Source: Hyphomicrobiaceae bacterium (GTDB lineage Bacteria > Pseudomonadota > Alphaproteobacteria > Rhizobiales > Xanthobacteraceae). From it: 64,000 nucleotides of DNA. The position numbers and the translations under genes were made by a program. Below the pieces are notes generated by a model. The model was not told the DNA's origin and made no database searches. It worked only from the letters and a program-made list of their open reading frames with translations. Shown here piece by piece: positions 41,845 to 49,263 of this stretch (position 1 is the first letter of the stretch; the number at the start of each line of letters is the position of its first letter). Location of the stretch: assembly GCA_021324465.1 (NCBI GenBank), contig JAJPJB010000040.1:1-64000 (forward strand). Reading direction: 5' to 3'.

Positions 41845-43455
41845 TCACGCCGGCGCGCCCGATTTCAGGAGCTTGTAGACGATCGAGTCCATCAGCGCCT
41901 GGAACGATGCATCGATGATGTTGGCGGAGACACCGACCGTGGTCCAGTGATCGCCGGTCTCGTCGGTGCTTTCGATCAGCACGCGGGTGACGGCTTGCGT
42001 GCCCCCATTGAGAATGCGCACGCGATAATCGGTGAGCGTTAGCCCGGTGATGTAGCTCTGGTATCTGCCGAGATCCTTGCGCAGCGCGAGATCAAGCGCG
42101 TTGACCGGGCCGATGCCTTCCGCGACCGAGATCAACTCCTCCTCGCCGACTTTGATTTTCACGACCGCTTGACTGACCGTGACCGGCTCGCCCCTGCCGT
42201 TCCGGCGCTGCTCGACATTGACGTCGAATTTCTCGACGTCGAAATAATGCGGCACCTGACCGAGCATACGGCGGGCGAGCAGATCGAACGAAGCATCAGC
42301 GGCCTCGTAGGCATAGCCGATCGCTTCGCGCTCCTTGACCTCTTCCAGAAGCCGCGTCACGCGCGGATCGTCCTTGTCGATCGCAAGGCCGATGCGCTCC
42401 AGCTCGGCCAAGACATTGGAGCGGCCGGACTGATCCGAGACGAGAAGCTTTCGCTTGTTGCCGACGCGTTCCGGCGCGACATGCTCGTAAGTCGCCGGCT
42501 CCTTCACGATAGCGGACGCGTGAATGCCGGCTTTGGTGGCAAAGGCGCTCTCGCCGACATAGGGCGCGTGGCGATCCGGGGAGCGATTGAGCAGCTCGTC
42601 GAGCGCGTGCGAGACGCGCGACAGCCGCGCCAGCGCCGCATCCGTGACGCCGATCGCGAACCGTTCGGCATATTCCTTTTTCAACTTCAACGTCGGAATG
42701 ATCGAGACCAGATTGGCATTGCCGCAGCGCTCGCCGAGCCCGTTGAGCGTGCCCTGAATCTGCCGCGCGCCGGCGCGCACCGCCGCAAACGAGTTCGCCA
42801 CCGCCTGCTCGGTGTCGTTATGCGCATGAATGCCAACGTGGTCGCCCGGAATTTTCGCGCAGACTTCGCCGACAATGCGCTCGATCTCGTGCGGCAGCGT
42901 GCCGCCATTGGTATCGCATAAGACGACCCAGCGCGCGCCCTCCTCGTATGCAGCCCTGGCGCAGGCGAGCGCATAGGCGGGCTTGGCCTTGTAGCCGTCG
43001 AAAAAATGCTCACAGTCGAGCAGCACTTCGCGGCCCCTGGCTTTGGCGGCGCGTACACTGTCGCGGATCGACGCGAGATTTTCGTCCTCCGTGGTCTCGA
43101 GCGCCACGCGCACGTGATAGTCCCAGGACTTTGCCACGAAGCAGATCGCATCGGCCTGCGCGTCAAGCAGCGCAACCAGGCCCGGATCGTTGGACGCCGA
43201 GCGGCCGGGCCGCCGCGTCATGCCGAAGGCGGTGAGCTTTGCCCGCATCGGCCGCCGCTCGGAAAAAAAATTCGTGTCGATAGGATTGGCCCCCGGATAG
43301 CCGCCCTCGACGTAATCGAGGCCGAGCTCGTCAAGCATGCGAGCGATGGCGAGCTTGTCGGCCAGCGTGAAATCGACGCCGTTGGTCTGCGCGCCGTCGC
43401 GCAGCGTGGTATCGAACAAGTAGAGCCGCGATTTTTCGCTGTTAACGAGCGCCAT
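41845..43455 (-). CDS. cimA: (R)-citramalate synthase
   Basis: The 536-residue protein is of the LeuA/CimA family: metal and substrate motif LYLFDTTLRDGAQTNGVDFT, HAHNDTEQAVANS with the metal His pair, LNGLGERCGNANL and a C-terminal LeuA-type regulatory domain (about residues 400-530). The DG-A-Q-T-x-G-V form and length indicate the CimA type, which condenses acetyl-CoA with pyruvate at the start of the threonine-independent isoleucine route. It is the last gene of the cysS-GNAT-small protein operon, with four bases after the small membrane protein. Feedback control by isoleucine is known in the family. Confidence 0.92.
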   Translation of the reverse strand: MALVNSEKSRLYLFDTTLRDGAQTNGVDFTLADKLAIARMLDELGLDYVEGGYPGANPIDTNFFSERRPMRAKLTAFGMTRRPGRSASNDPGLVALLDAQADAICFVAKSWDYHVRVALETTEDENLASIRDSVRAAKARGREVLLDCEHFFDGYKAKPAYALACARAAYEEGARWVVLCDTNGGTLPHEIERIVGEVCAKIPGDHVGIHAHNDTEQAVANSFAAVRAGARQIQGTLNGLGERCGNANLVSIIPTLKLKKEYAERFAIGVTDAALARLSRVSHALDELLNRSPDRHAPYVGESAFATKAGIHASAIVKEPATYEHVAPERVGNKRKLLVSDQSGRSNVLAELERIGLAIDKDDPRVTRLLEEVKEREAIGYAYEAADASFDLLARRMLGQVPHYFDVEKFDVNVEQRRNGRGEPVTVSQAVVKIKVGEEELISVAEGIGPVNALDLALRKDLGRYQSYITGLTLTDYRVRILNGGTQAVTRVLIESTDETGDHWTTVGVSANIIDASFQALMDSIVYKLLKSGAPA

Positions 43456-43459
43456 GATC

Positions 43460-43582
43460 TCAACCGTGATAGAGCCGATAGACGGTGTAGAAGGTCACGG
43501 CGACGGCGGCCACGATCACCGCATATTTGAGGATCAGATAATACAGCCAATGCCGCGGGAACGGCGTTTCCGGACCTTTCAT
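43460..43582 (-). CDS. Small single-pass membrane protein, 40 residues
   Basis: [20 protein letters not shown] opens a 40-residue protein that continues with the hydrophobic AVIVAAVAVTFYTVYRLYHG to the stop. One transmembrane helix (about residues 12-34) with a Pro-rich cytoplasmic start and a short basic end is predicted. The ATG lies in an ATGA overlap with the GNAT gene stop, and cimA starts four bases after its stop, so all three are translationally coupled. Its conserved-looking embedding argues that it is a real gene. Function unknown. Confidence 0.75.
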   Translation of the reverse strand: MKGPETPFPRHWLYYLILKYAVIVAAVAVTFYTVYRLYHG

Positions 43583-44103
43583 GACCCACCCCCGTCGCGT
43601 TTGCCGCCCGGCGCTGCGGCAAGCGTCTTGCTCATGGTCGTATTGGCGAGCCATTCATCGCCCAGCGCAATCGTATTGCGTTGTTGCGCCTTGAAGCCGC
43701 GCTTTTCGAAAAAGCTACGCGCATTGTCGCTGGCGTCGACCGAGAGCTGTTTCGTGCCGCGCGCGGCAGCAAGCTTCTCCAGCGCGTCAACGAGCATCGC
43801 GCCGGCGCCCTGCCCGGCCGCCGCCGGGTGCACATAGAGCATGTCAATGTGGCGATTGTCGGCGAGTGCCGCGAAGCCGACCGCCGCGCCATCGAACGTC
43901 GCGACCAGCGTCAATTCGCCGGCAAGCTTCCGGCCGAACGCCTCCTCGTCGTCGGCGGTCGCTACCCAGGCTTCCCGCTGCGCCTCGCTATAATCCTCCG
44001 ACGTCAATTCCTCGATGCTCGAGCGAAAGATTTCGGCAAGGAACGGCACGTCGGTCGGCAGCATCGGCCGCATGGCAAGCTTTGGATTGGCGCGGGCGCT
44101 CAT
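43579..44103 (-). CDS. GNAT-family N-acetyltransferase
   Basis: A 174-residue acetyl-CoA-dependent acetyltransferase with [20 protein letters not shown] at the N-terminus and the acetyl-CoA loop in [20 protein letters not shown] (Q/R-x-x-G-x-G/A pattern as GQGAGA), then [18 protein letters not shown]. The last 25 residues are a Lys/Gly-rich extension. The substrate (protein N-terminus, amine or amino acid) cannot be told. Its start overlaps the cysS stop by four bases and its stop overlaps the 40-residue membrane protein start by four bases. Confidence 0.88.
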   Translation of the reverse strand: MSARANPKLAMRPMLPTDVPFLAEIFRSSIEELTSEDYSEAQREAWVATADDEEAFGRKLAGELTLVATFDGAAVGFAALADNRHIDMLYVHPAAAGQGAGAMLVDALEKLAAARGTKQLSVDASDNARSFFEKRGFKAQQRNTIALGDEWLANTTMSKTLAAAPGGKRDGGGS

Positions 44104-45482
44104 CGTGCGATCTCCCAGGTGGTGCCATCCTTGGTGTCCTTCAGCACGACGCCCATTTTGGCGAGCTCGTCACGGATGCGATCGGACTCCTTGAAGTTCT
44201 TTACCCTGCGCGCGGCATTGCGGGCCTCGATCAAACCGACAACCTTGCTTTCGTCGACCGCGAGCGAAGCGGGACGGAAGGCCGACCATTGTGCCGGCGT
44301 TTGCTGCAGCAGACCGATCAGCCGTGCGCTTGCTTTCAAACACGCGGCCGCAGGTCTGGCCCCTTTGGCCGCCTCGCCGCGCAGTTCGTGCAAGGCCGCA
44401 AGCGCCTTCGGCGTATTGAGATCGTCGGCAAGCGCCTCGATCGCATCGGCGCAAAGATATCCGGGCATCGTGTCAGCGGTGAGACCGTACCAGTGATCGA
44501 GCGTCTTCTGCGCCTCGCGCAGACCGGAAACGGTCCAATTGATCGGCTGGCGATAATGCGTTTGCAGCATCGCGAGACGGATCACCTCGCCCGGCCAGTC
44601 CTTCAGCAGGTCATGAATCGTCACGAAGTTGCCGAGCGACTTCGACATCTTCTCGCCTTCGACCTGAAGGAAGCCGTTGTGCATCCAGAAATTCGCCATC
44701 ACCGGCGTATGGAAGACGCAGCGCGATTGTGCGATCTCGTTCTCGTGGTGCGGAAAGACGAGGTCGATGCCGCCGCCGTGGATGTCAAATGTCTCGCCGA
44801 GATGCTTCCATGACATCGCCGAGCATTCGATATGCCAGCCGGGCCGGCCGGGCGCCTTGATGCCGGCGGGCGACGGCCACGCCGGCTCGCCCGGCTTGGA
44901 GGGTTTCCACAAGACAAAATCCATCGGGTCGCGCTTATAGGGCGCGACATCGACACGGGCGCCGGCGATCATCTCGTCCAGCGGTCGCTTCGACAGCTTG
45001 CCGTAGTCCGGCATCGACGGCACGGAAAACAGCACGTTGTCCTCGGCGACATAGGCGTTGCCCGACGCGACCAGCCGCTCGATCAGGATGCGCATCTCGG
45101 CAATGTGCTCGGTGGCGCGCGGCTCGACGGTCGGCGGCAAAGCGCCGAGCGCCGCCACATCCTCGTGAAATTGCTTATCGGTCTGCTCGGTGACTTTGCG
45201 GATCGCTTCGTTCAGCGGCAGATCCGGATATTCCTCGGCGGCTCGCGCATTGATCTTGTCGTCGACGTCGGTGATGTTGCGCACATAGGTGACATGATCG
45301 GCGCCGTAGAGGTGGCGCAACAGGCGGAACAGCACGTCGAAGACGATGACGGGGCGCGCGTTGCCGATATGGGCGAAGTCATAGACGGTCGGTCCGCAGA
45401 CATAGATGCGGACATTGTTCGGGTCGAGCGGCCTGAAGAGCCGCTTCTCGCGCGTGAGCGTATCGTAGAGCTTCAATTCCAT
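44100..45482 (-). CDS. cysS: Cysteinyl-tRNA synthetase
   Basis: The 460-residue class I synthetase charges tRNA-Cys. The HIGH-type motif is in [11 protein letters not shown], the zinc ligands appear in [23 protein letters not shown] and [11 protein letters not shown], and the KMSKS motif is in [12 protein letters not shown]. It heads an operon with a GNAT enzyme, a 40-residue membrane protein and cimA, joined by four-base overlaps or gaps. A 159-bp leader upstream contains a short reading frame with three Cys codons and hairpins, suggesting control by charged tRNA-Cys. ATG 45482 has no strong ribosome site nearby. Confidence 0.96.
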   Translation of the reverse strand: MELKLYDTLTREKRLFRPLDPNNVRIYVCGPTVYDFAHIGNARPVIVFDVLFRLLRHLYGADHVTYVRNITDVDDKINARAAEEYPDLPLNEAIRKVTEQTDKQFHEDVAALGALPPTVEPRATEHIAEMRILIERLVASGNAYVAEDNVLFSVPSMPDYGKLSKRPLDEMIAGARVDVAPYKRDPMDFVLWKPSKPGEPAWPSPAGIKAPGRPGWHIECSAMSWKHLGETFDIHGGGIDLVFPHHENEIAQSRCVFHTPVMANFWMHNGFLQVEGEKMSKSLGNFVTIHDLLKDWPGEVIRLAMLQTHYRQPINWTVSGLREAQKTLDHWYGLTADTMPGYLCADAIEALADDLNTPKALAALHELRGEAAKGARPAAACLKASARLIGLLQQTPAQWSAFRPASLAVDESKVVGLIEARNAARRVKNFKESDRIRDELAKMGVVLKDTKDGTTWEIAR

Positions 45483-45532
45483 CGCATCGAATCAGGTCGG
45501 ATCGGAATCAAACAGTACACCTCGGGCCTGCT

Positions 45533-45574
45533 GGCCGGGCGTCTATCGCTCTCGATATATGAGAAAAGACGGCC
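45533..45574 (-). promoter_or_regulatory. Second hairpin of the cysS leader
   Basis: On the minus strand CGTCT (45572-45568) can pair with AGACG (45545-45541) and the adjacent TCTC with GAGA, giving an extended stem 51 bp before cysS. The outer sequence GGCCAGC can alternatively pair with GCTGGC in the first hairpin's 3' arm, so the two structures are mutually exclusive. Confidence 0.4.
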
Positions 45575-45576
45575 GC

Positions 45577-45596
45577 AGCCAGCGTTGTCGCTAGCT
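45577..45596 (-). promoter_or_regulatory. First hairpin of the cysS leader, overlapping the leader stop codon
   Basis: AGCTAGCG-acaa-CGCTGGCT forms an 8-bp stem with one G-T pair and an ACAA loop. Its 5' arm is the last sense codon and stop codon of the short Cys-rich frame, so a ribosome finishing that frame would block it and one stalled at the Cys codons would not. TTTT follows 10 bases later (45567-45564). Confidence 0.45.
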
Positions 45597-45641
45597 GATA
45601 ATCTCCCGGCAAATGCCGCAGATGATGTGAAGGCCGCACAT
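45591..45641 (-). CDS. Candidate cysteine leader peptide upstream of cysS
   Basis: The frame encodes MCGLHIICGICREIIS, then TAG: 16 residues with Cys at 2, 8 and 11. It ends 108 bases before cysS. A TTGACG-17-CATTGT promoter places transcription start at or one base before its ATG, so it would be a leaderless message, like the leaderless trpL leader peptide described in Sinorhizobium. A hairpin overlaps its stop codon. Three Cys codons in 16, in front of the gene for cysteinyl-tRNA synthetase, is what amino-acid-specific attenuation predicts. It is too short to be certain; codon function must be tested. Confidence 0.55.
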   Translation of the reverse strand: MCGLHIICGICREIIS

Positions 45642-45648
45642 TGCCGGC

Positions 45649-45677
45649 ACAATGATGGGTCGAGGGCGCGGCGTCAA
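45649..45677 (-). promoter_or_regulatory. cysS: Sigma-70-type promoter for the cysS operon
   Basis: On the minus strand TTGACG (45677-45672), a 17-base spacer and CATTGT (45654-45649) fit a vegetative promoter. The predicted start point is 45642 or 45641, which coincides with the ATG of the short Cys-rich frame. Confidence 0.5.
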
Positions 45678-46158
45678 GGTCTATCGGTGCCGGCCTTCTG
45701 GACGCCATCCAGGGCGGGCGGTCTCTCCCTTGCATTGGACGATGTGCTGCGGCCGGCCGTGCAATATCAAAGTCATTTACCCGCCGCCGGCAGCTTTGCC
45801 GCGCGTGGCGGATGATCAAAAAATCCCCGGTCTGCATTTCACGTTCCTTATCCGAGCGATCTGTCACCGCGATGCCACGCGGCTCGGAAATGCGCCAACC
45901 GACCTGTGGAAACGCCGCCATCACTCTTCCCGATGCACCGCCTGCGCGCGCAAAACATGCTCACGCGAACGCACTGCTTCCGTGCAGCGGCACTTAACGA
46001 AAGCTTAACTCGGAAGCTGCATTCTCGGCCTGCATTTAATTTCCGGGGAATTGAGCGGGACCCGTCGGCGGCCCCGGTCGGACAATCTGATCGGATGACA
46101 CGGCCGCGCACCACGTCCTGTTGAGGGCTGCGCAGGTAGTATGCGTAGTGGATGAATC
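45678..46158. other. Intergenic region with no recognisable gene
   Basis: These 481 bases separate the cysS promoter from a small plus-strand secreted protein gene. Reading frames in both directions (for example minus 45924-45508) are Arg/His-rich with no family resemblance, and one crosses the cysS leader. I see no RNA gene. The right part must hold the promoter of the gene at 46159. Confidence 0.4.
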
Positions 46159-46461
46159 ATGCGGCTCGTGATCGCGGCAGCCGCCGCCGTGTTTGTTGTT
46201 ACCGCCGCGCAGGCGGAAAGGCGTATCTTCATTATCGCCAATGACGGCGACGGTTATGGCGTTGACCGTTGCCTGGAATCGGGCAGCGGCTGCGGTCAGG
46301 CGGTGGCGAATTCCTACTGCCATTCCCGCGAATTTGCCCAGGCCGTGTCGTTCCGCAAAGTCGACCGTGACGACATCACCGGTGACATCCCCGCAAGCGG
46401 CGCGGGGTCCTGTCACGGCGCAAGTTGCGCCAATTTTGTCGCCATCGAGTGCTCGCGCTGA
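46159..46461 (+). CDS. Small secreted cysteine-rich protein
   Basis: The 100-residue protein has a signal peptide (LVIAAAAAVFVVTAAQA) and a mature domain of about 80 residues beginning ERRIFIIANDGDGYGVDRCL, with cysteines in DRCLESGSGCG, NSYCHSRE, GSCHGASCAN and VAIECSR, likely three disulfides. No family is recognised, but the composition and signal sequence make it convincing as a gene. The ribosome site before ATG 46159 is weak. It stands alone upstream of the MarR regulator. Confidence 0.7.
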   Translation: MRLVIAAAAAVFVVTAAQAERRIFIIANDGDGYGVDRCLESGSGCGQAVANSYCHSREFAQAVSFRKVDRDDITGDIPASGAGSCHGASCANFVAIECSR

Positions 46462-46634
46462 CTGCGCCGATTAGACGATCTATCTGATCTATAAGTCCTA
46501 TTTGAGCAAGGCAAGCCTCTCCATACGCCGTTGCGCGAGGCGCCGACTTCGTTCATCCTCATCGTGCCACGTCAAAAGCTCAACGGGCCGCAGGAGGAAA
46601 CAACGCCCCCAACAACGCGACCAGAAGGTGGTCA

Positions 46635-47183
46635 ATGGCCGGGCACGAAGCAACAAAACGCAATTTCGAAGAGGAGTTGCCTTCTTCGGCAGCGGCGGAC
46701 GAGGAGCCGCCGCTGAAACTCGAACAATTCTTGCCGTATCAGCTCAATATCGCTGCAACGCTGGCGTCGCAGGCGATGTCGCGTGTCTATACCGGGCGCT
46801 ATAAAATGGGCATTCCGGAATGGCGGGTGCTGGTGACGCTAGGCGAGCTGGGCTGGATGAACGGCAAGGCGATCTGCTCGCAGACGTTCATGCACAAGAC
46901 CAAAGTGTCGCGAGCGATCGCGATGCTGGAACGGCGCAAGCTCGTCGTGCGACGCACCAATCACGCCGACATGCGCGAAACACTGGTGGCGCTCACCGCC
47001 GCCGGCCGCGCGATCTATGCCGACCTCGCGCCGCGCGCTGCCGCATTCAGCCGGCAGCTGACCGAAGTTTTGACGCCGAGCGATCGCGAGATTTTCCATC
47101 GTGCGCTTAAGCAGATCACCGACGGCTGCGCTCGGATCGTAGCCCAAGCCATCGCCCAAGACGGCAGGATCGAGGAACCGTGA
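46635..47183 (+). CDS. MarR-family transcriptional regulator
   Basis: The 182-residue winged-helix regulator has a poorly conserved, acidic 30-residue N-terminus and then dimer helix LPYQLNIAATLASQAMSRVY, DNA-binding region MGIPEWRVLVTLGELGWMNG with the recognition helix TFMHKTKVSRAIAMLERRKL, and the wing VVRRTNHADMRETLVALTAAG. MarR proteins typically repress neighbouring genes and respond to phenolic ligands. Its stop overlaps the GTG start of maiA (GTGA), so it likely controls the aromatic-acid (homogentisate-type) step encoded by that gene, and perhaps itself. Confidence 0.92.
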   Translation: MAGHEATKRNFEEELPSSAAADEEPPLKLEQFLPYQLNIAATLASQAMSRVYTGRYKMGIPEWRVLVTLGELGWMNGKAICSQTFMHKTKVSRAIAMLERRKLVVRRTNHADMRETLVALTAAGRAIYADLAPRAAAFSRQLTEVLTPSDREIFHRALKQITDGCARIVAQAIAQDGRIEEP

Positions 47184-47815
47184 AGCTTTATTCGTATTTT
47201 CGCTCGTCGGCCGCTTATCGCGTACGCATTGCGCTCAACATTAAAGGCATCGCCTACGAGACCGCGCCGGTTCATCTGGTCAAGGACGGCGGGCACAACA
47301 AGCGGCCGGAATTTCGCGCAATCAATCCGCAGATGCGCGTGCCGGTGCTGGTCACGCCGACGGGCGACACCCTGATCCAATCGCTCGCCATCATCGAATA
47401 TCTGGACGAGATGCATCCGGAGCCGCCGCTTCTGCCGAAGGAGCCGTTGGCGCGCGCCAAGGCGCGGGGGCTTGCCGAGCTGATCGCTTGCGATATCCAT
47501 CCGCTCAACAATATCGGCCCGCTGCGCTATCTGAAAAACACCATGGGCCACGACCAGAGCACGATCGACGCCTGGTACCACCACTGGGTCATCGCCGGCT
47601 TCGAGGCGCTCGAAGCCATGATCGAGCCAAGGCCGTATGTCTGCGGTAAGGACGTCACGCTGGCCGACATTTGTCTGGTGCCGCAGGTCTATAATGCGCG
47701 GCGGCTTAAAGTGCCGCTCGACAAGTTTCCGAAGATCGTCGCCGCGGATGCAGCCTGTCTCGCGCTCCCCGCATTCGAGAAAGCACGGCCGGAGAACCAG
47801 CCGGATGCGGAGTGA
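47180..47815 (+). CDS. maiA: Maleylacetoacetate isomerase (zeta-class GST)
   Basis: A 211-residue zeta-class glutathione transferase with the signature KLYSYFRSSAAYRVRIALNI (SSCS/SSAAxRVRIAL active-site motif), QMRVPVLVTPTGDTLIQSLA and IACDIHPLNNIGPLRYL. It isomerises maleylacetoacetate to fumarylacetoacetate in homogentisate (Phe/Tyr) breakdown, using glutathione as cofactor. The start is GTG 47180, overlapping the MarR gene. Homogentisate dioxygenase and fumarylacetoacetase genes are not in the window. Relatives sometimes act on maleylpyruvate instead. Confidence 0.93.
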   Translation: MKLYSYFRSSAAYRVRIALNIKGIAYETAPVHLVKDGGHNKRPEFRAINPQMRVPVLVTPTGDTLIQSLAIIEYLDEMHPEPPLLPKEPLARAKARGLAELIACDIHPLNNIGPLRYLKNTMGHDQSTIDAWYHHWVIAGFEALEAMIEPRPYVCGKDVTLADICLVPQVYNARRLKVPLDKFPKIVAADAACLALPAFEKARPENQPDAE

Positions 47816-47977
47816 GCGCACTCGATGAGACGCTCAACGCGCCGCCGCGATTGACACCTGTGGCTTCACATTTTAGTCACCATTCCGGGGCTTGATCCGC
47901 AACCCCGATGCAACCGGGGGCCGGAACCCGAAATGCTGACAAAATCACGCGGCTACGGCCGAATCAGGCTGCAAGTC

Positions 47978-49138
47978 ATGTCGCGTTGCGTGTTTGGGGC
48001 GGTTCTTGGCTTGCTCGGCTCGGGCGCGGCGGCGCTCGCGCAGTCGACCTATCACCCGCAGCAGCCGTATCAACAGCGGCCCTATCCGCCGGCAAATCAG
48101 CCGGCAGCGAGCCAGCCGGCGCCCGGCCAGACGTCGTCAAATCCGGTCTGCGTGCGGCTCCAGGCGCAACTCGCCACGCTCGATCAAGGCGCCACCGATC
48201 CGGCGCGCGCCGAGCAGATCAAGCGCGCCGACGAGGCGATCGCCAAGCAGCAGGCCGATCTCGACCGTGCGGTGGCGCAGGCCCACAGGCAGGGCTGCGC
48301 CGGTGAAGGGTTCTTTGCGTTGTTCTCGGCGCTGTCGCCGCAATGCGGACCGATCACATCATCGATTCAGCAGATGCGCGGTAGTCTCGATCGCATGATG
48401 AGCGAGGAGCAGCAGCTCAAGACCGGCGGTGACGCGCAGGCCGGCCAGCGCCGCGCGCTGATCGGCGCCTTGGCGCAAAACAATTGCGGCGCGCAATATG
48501 CGTCCGCCGCCTCCGCTTCCGGCCCCACCGGCTTTTTCGACGCGCTGTTCGGCATCGGCACCGTGGTCAATCCGAGCGGCGACGGCGCGCCGGAGGGCAC
48601 GTACCACACGGTCTGCGTGCGCAGCTGCGACGGCTATTATTTTCCAATCTCCTATTCGACGGTGCCGAGCCGCTTCGCCGATGACGAGAAAGCATGCCTG
48701 CGGTTGTGCCCGGCGAGCGAGGTTGCGCTCTATTCGTTTCGCAATCCCGGCGAAGGCATGGACCAGGCAGTCTCGATCACCGGTCAGCTCTATACGGCGC
48801 TGCCCAATGCCTATCGCTACCGCAAGGAAATCATCCAGGGCTGCTCTTGCCGCCGGCCGGGCCAGAGCTGGGCCGAGGCGCTCAAAGGCGCCGATGATTC
48901 AAGCACGCTTGAACAAGGCGACATTGTCGTCACCGATCAAAACGCCAAAGCGCTGTCGACACCGAAGCAGACCGGCAAGCCGGCGACCATGCCTGCGGCA
49001 GGCCAGCCGGACGCAACCACGGCTTCGGCAAGCCCGGCGGCCGCGAGCAGCGGCGATCCCGCCAAGCGTACCGTGCGCACGGTCGGGCCGCCCTTCCTGT
49101 CGCAAGGGCAAATGCAGCAGCAGCAACAATCGCGCTGA
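47978..49138 (+). CDS. DUF2865-family secreted protein
   Basis: The 386-residue protein has a signal peptide (FGAVLGLLGSGAAALA) and a Pro/Gln-rich linker (HPQQPYQQRPYPPANQPAAS). A helical region with CVRLQAQLATLDQGATDPAR follows, then the conserved DUF2865 core with HTVCVRSCDGYYFPISYSTV, KACLRLCPASEVALYSFRNP and EIIQGCSCRRPGQSW. Eight or more cysteines suggest several disulfides. DUF2865 proteins are found in Hyphomicrobiales and are predicted envelope proteins of unknown function. ATG 47978 starts the signal peptide; an in-frame ATG at 47933 adds 15 residues. The C-terminal 80 residues are low-complexity, ending in poly-Gln. Confidence 0.82.
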   Translation: MSRCVFGAVLGLLGSGAAALAQSTYHPQQPYQQRPYPPANQPAASQPAPGQTSSNPVCVRLQAQLATLDQGATDPARAEQIKRADEAIAKQQADLDRAVAQAHRQGCAGEGFFALFSALSPQCGPITSSIQQMRGSLDRMMSEEQQLKTGGDAQAGQRRALIGALAQNNCGAQYASAASASGPTGFFDALFGIGTVVNPSGDGAPEGTYHTVCVRSCDGYYFPISYSTVPSRFADDEKACLRLCPASEVALYSFRNPGEGMDQAVSITGQLYTALPNAYRYRKEIIQGCSCRRPGQSWAEALKGADDSSTLEQGDIVVTDQNAKALSTPKQTGKPATMPAAGQPDATTASASPAAASSGDPAKRTVRTVGPPFLSQGQMQQQQQSR

Positions 49139-49141
49139 AGC

Positions 49142-49261
49142 CGTCATTCCGGGACGCCGACGGCGTCGGCCCGGAGTCCGCAGTGCTGTCCGAACAGATT
49201 CTGGACCAACCGTGATGATGGATTCCAGGCTTGCCGCTTGCAGCGGCAATCCGGAATGACG
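49142..49261. repeat. Long inverted-repeat intergenic element C
   Basis: Outer arms CGTCATTCCGG (49142-49152) and CCGGAATGACG (49251-49261) are perfect inverted repeats enclosing GGCGTCGGCCCGGAGTCCGC-type arms. It begins three bases after the DUF2865 stop codon and ends two bases before the nadE stop codon, between convergent genes, so it may also act as a bidirectional terminator. Confidence 0.8.
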
Positions 49262-49263
49262 CC

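Noticed and set aside
45508-45924. 138-codon minus-strand frame upstream of cysS
   Set aside because: It overlaps the cysS promoter and leader, is Arg/His/Pro-rich and has no ribosome site. The leader interpretation fits the sequence better.
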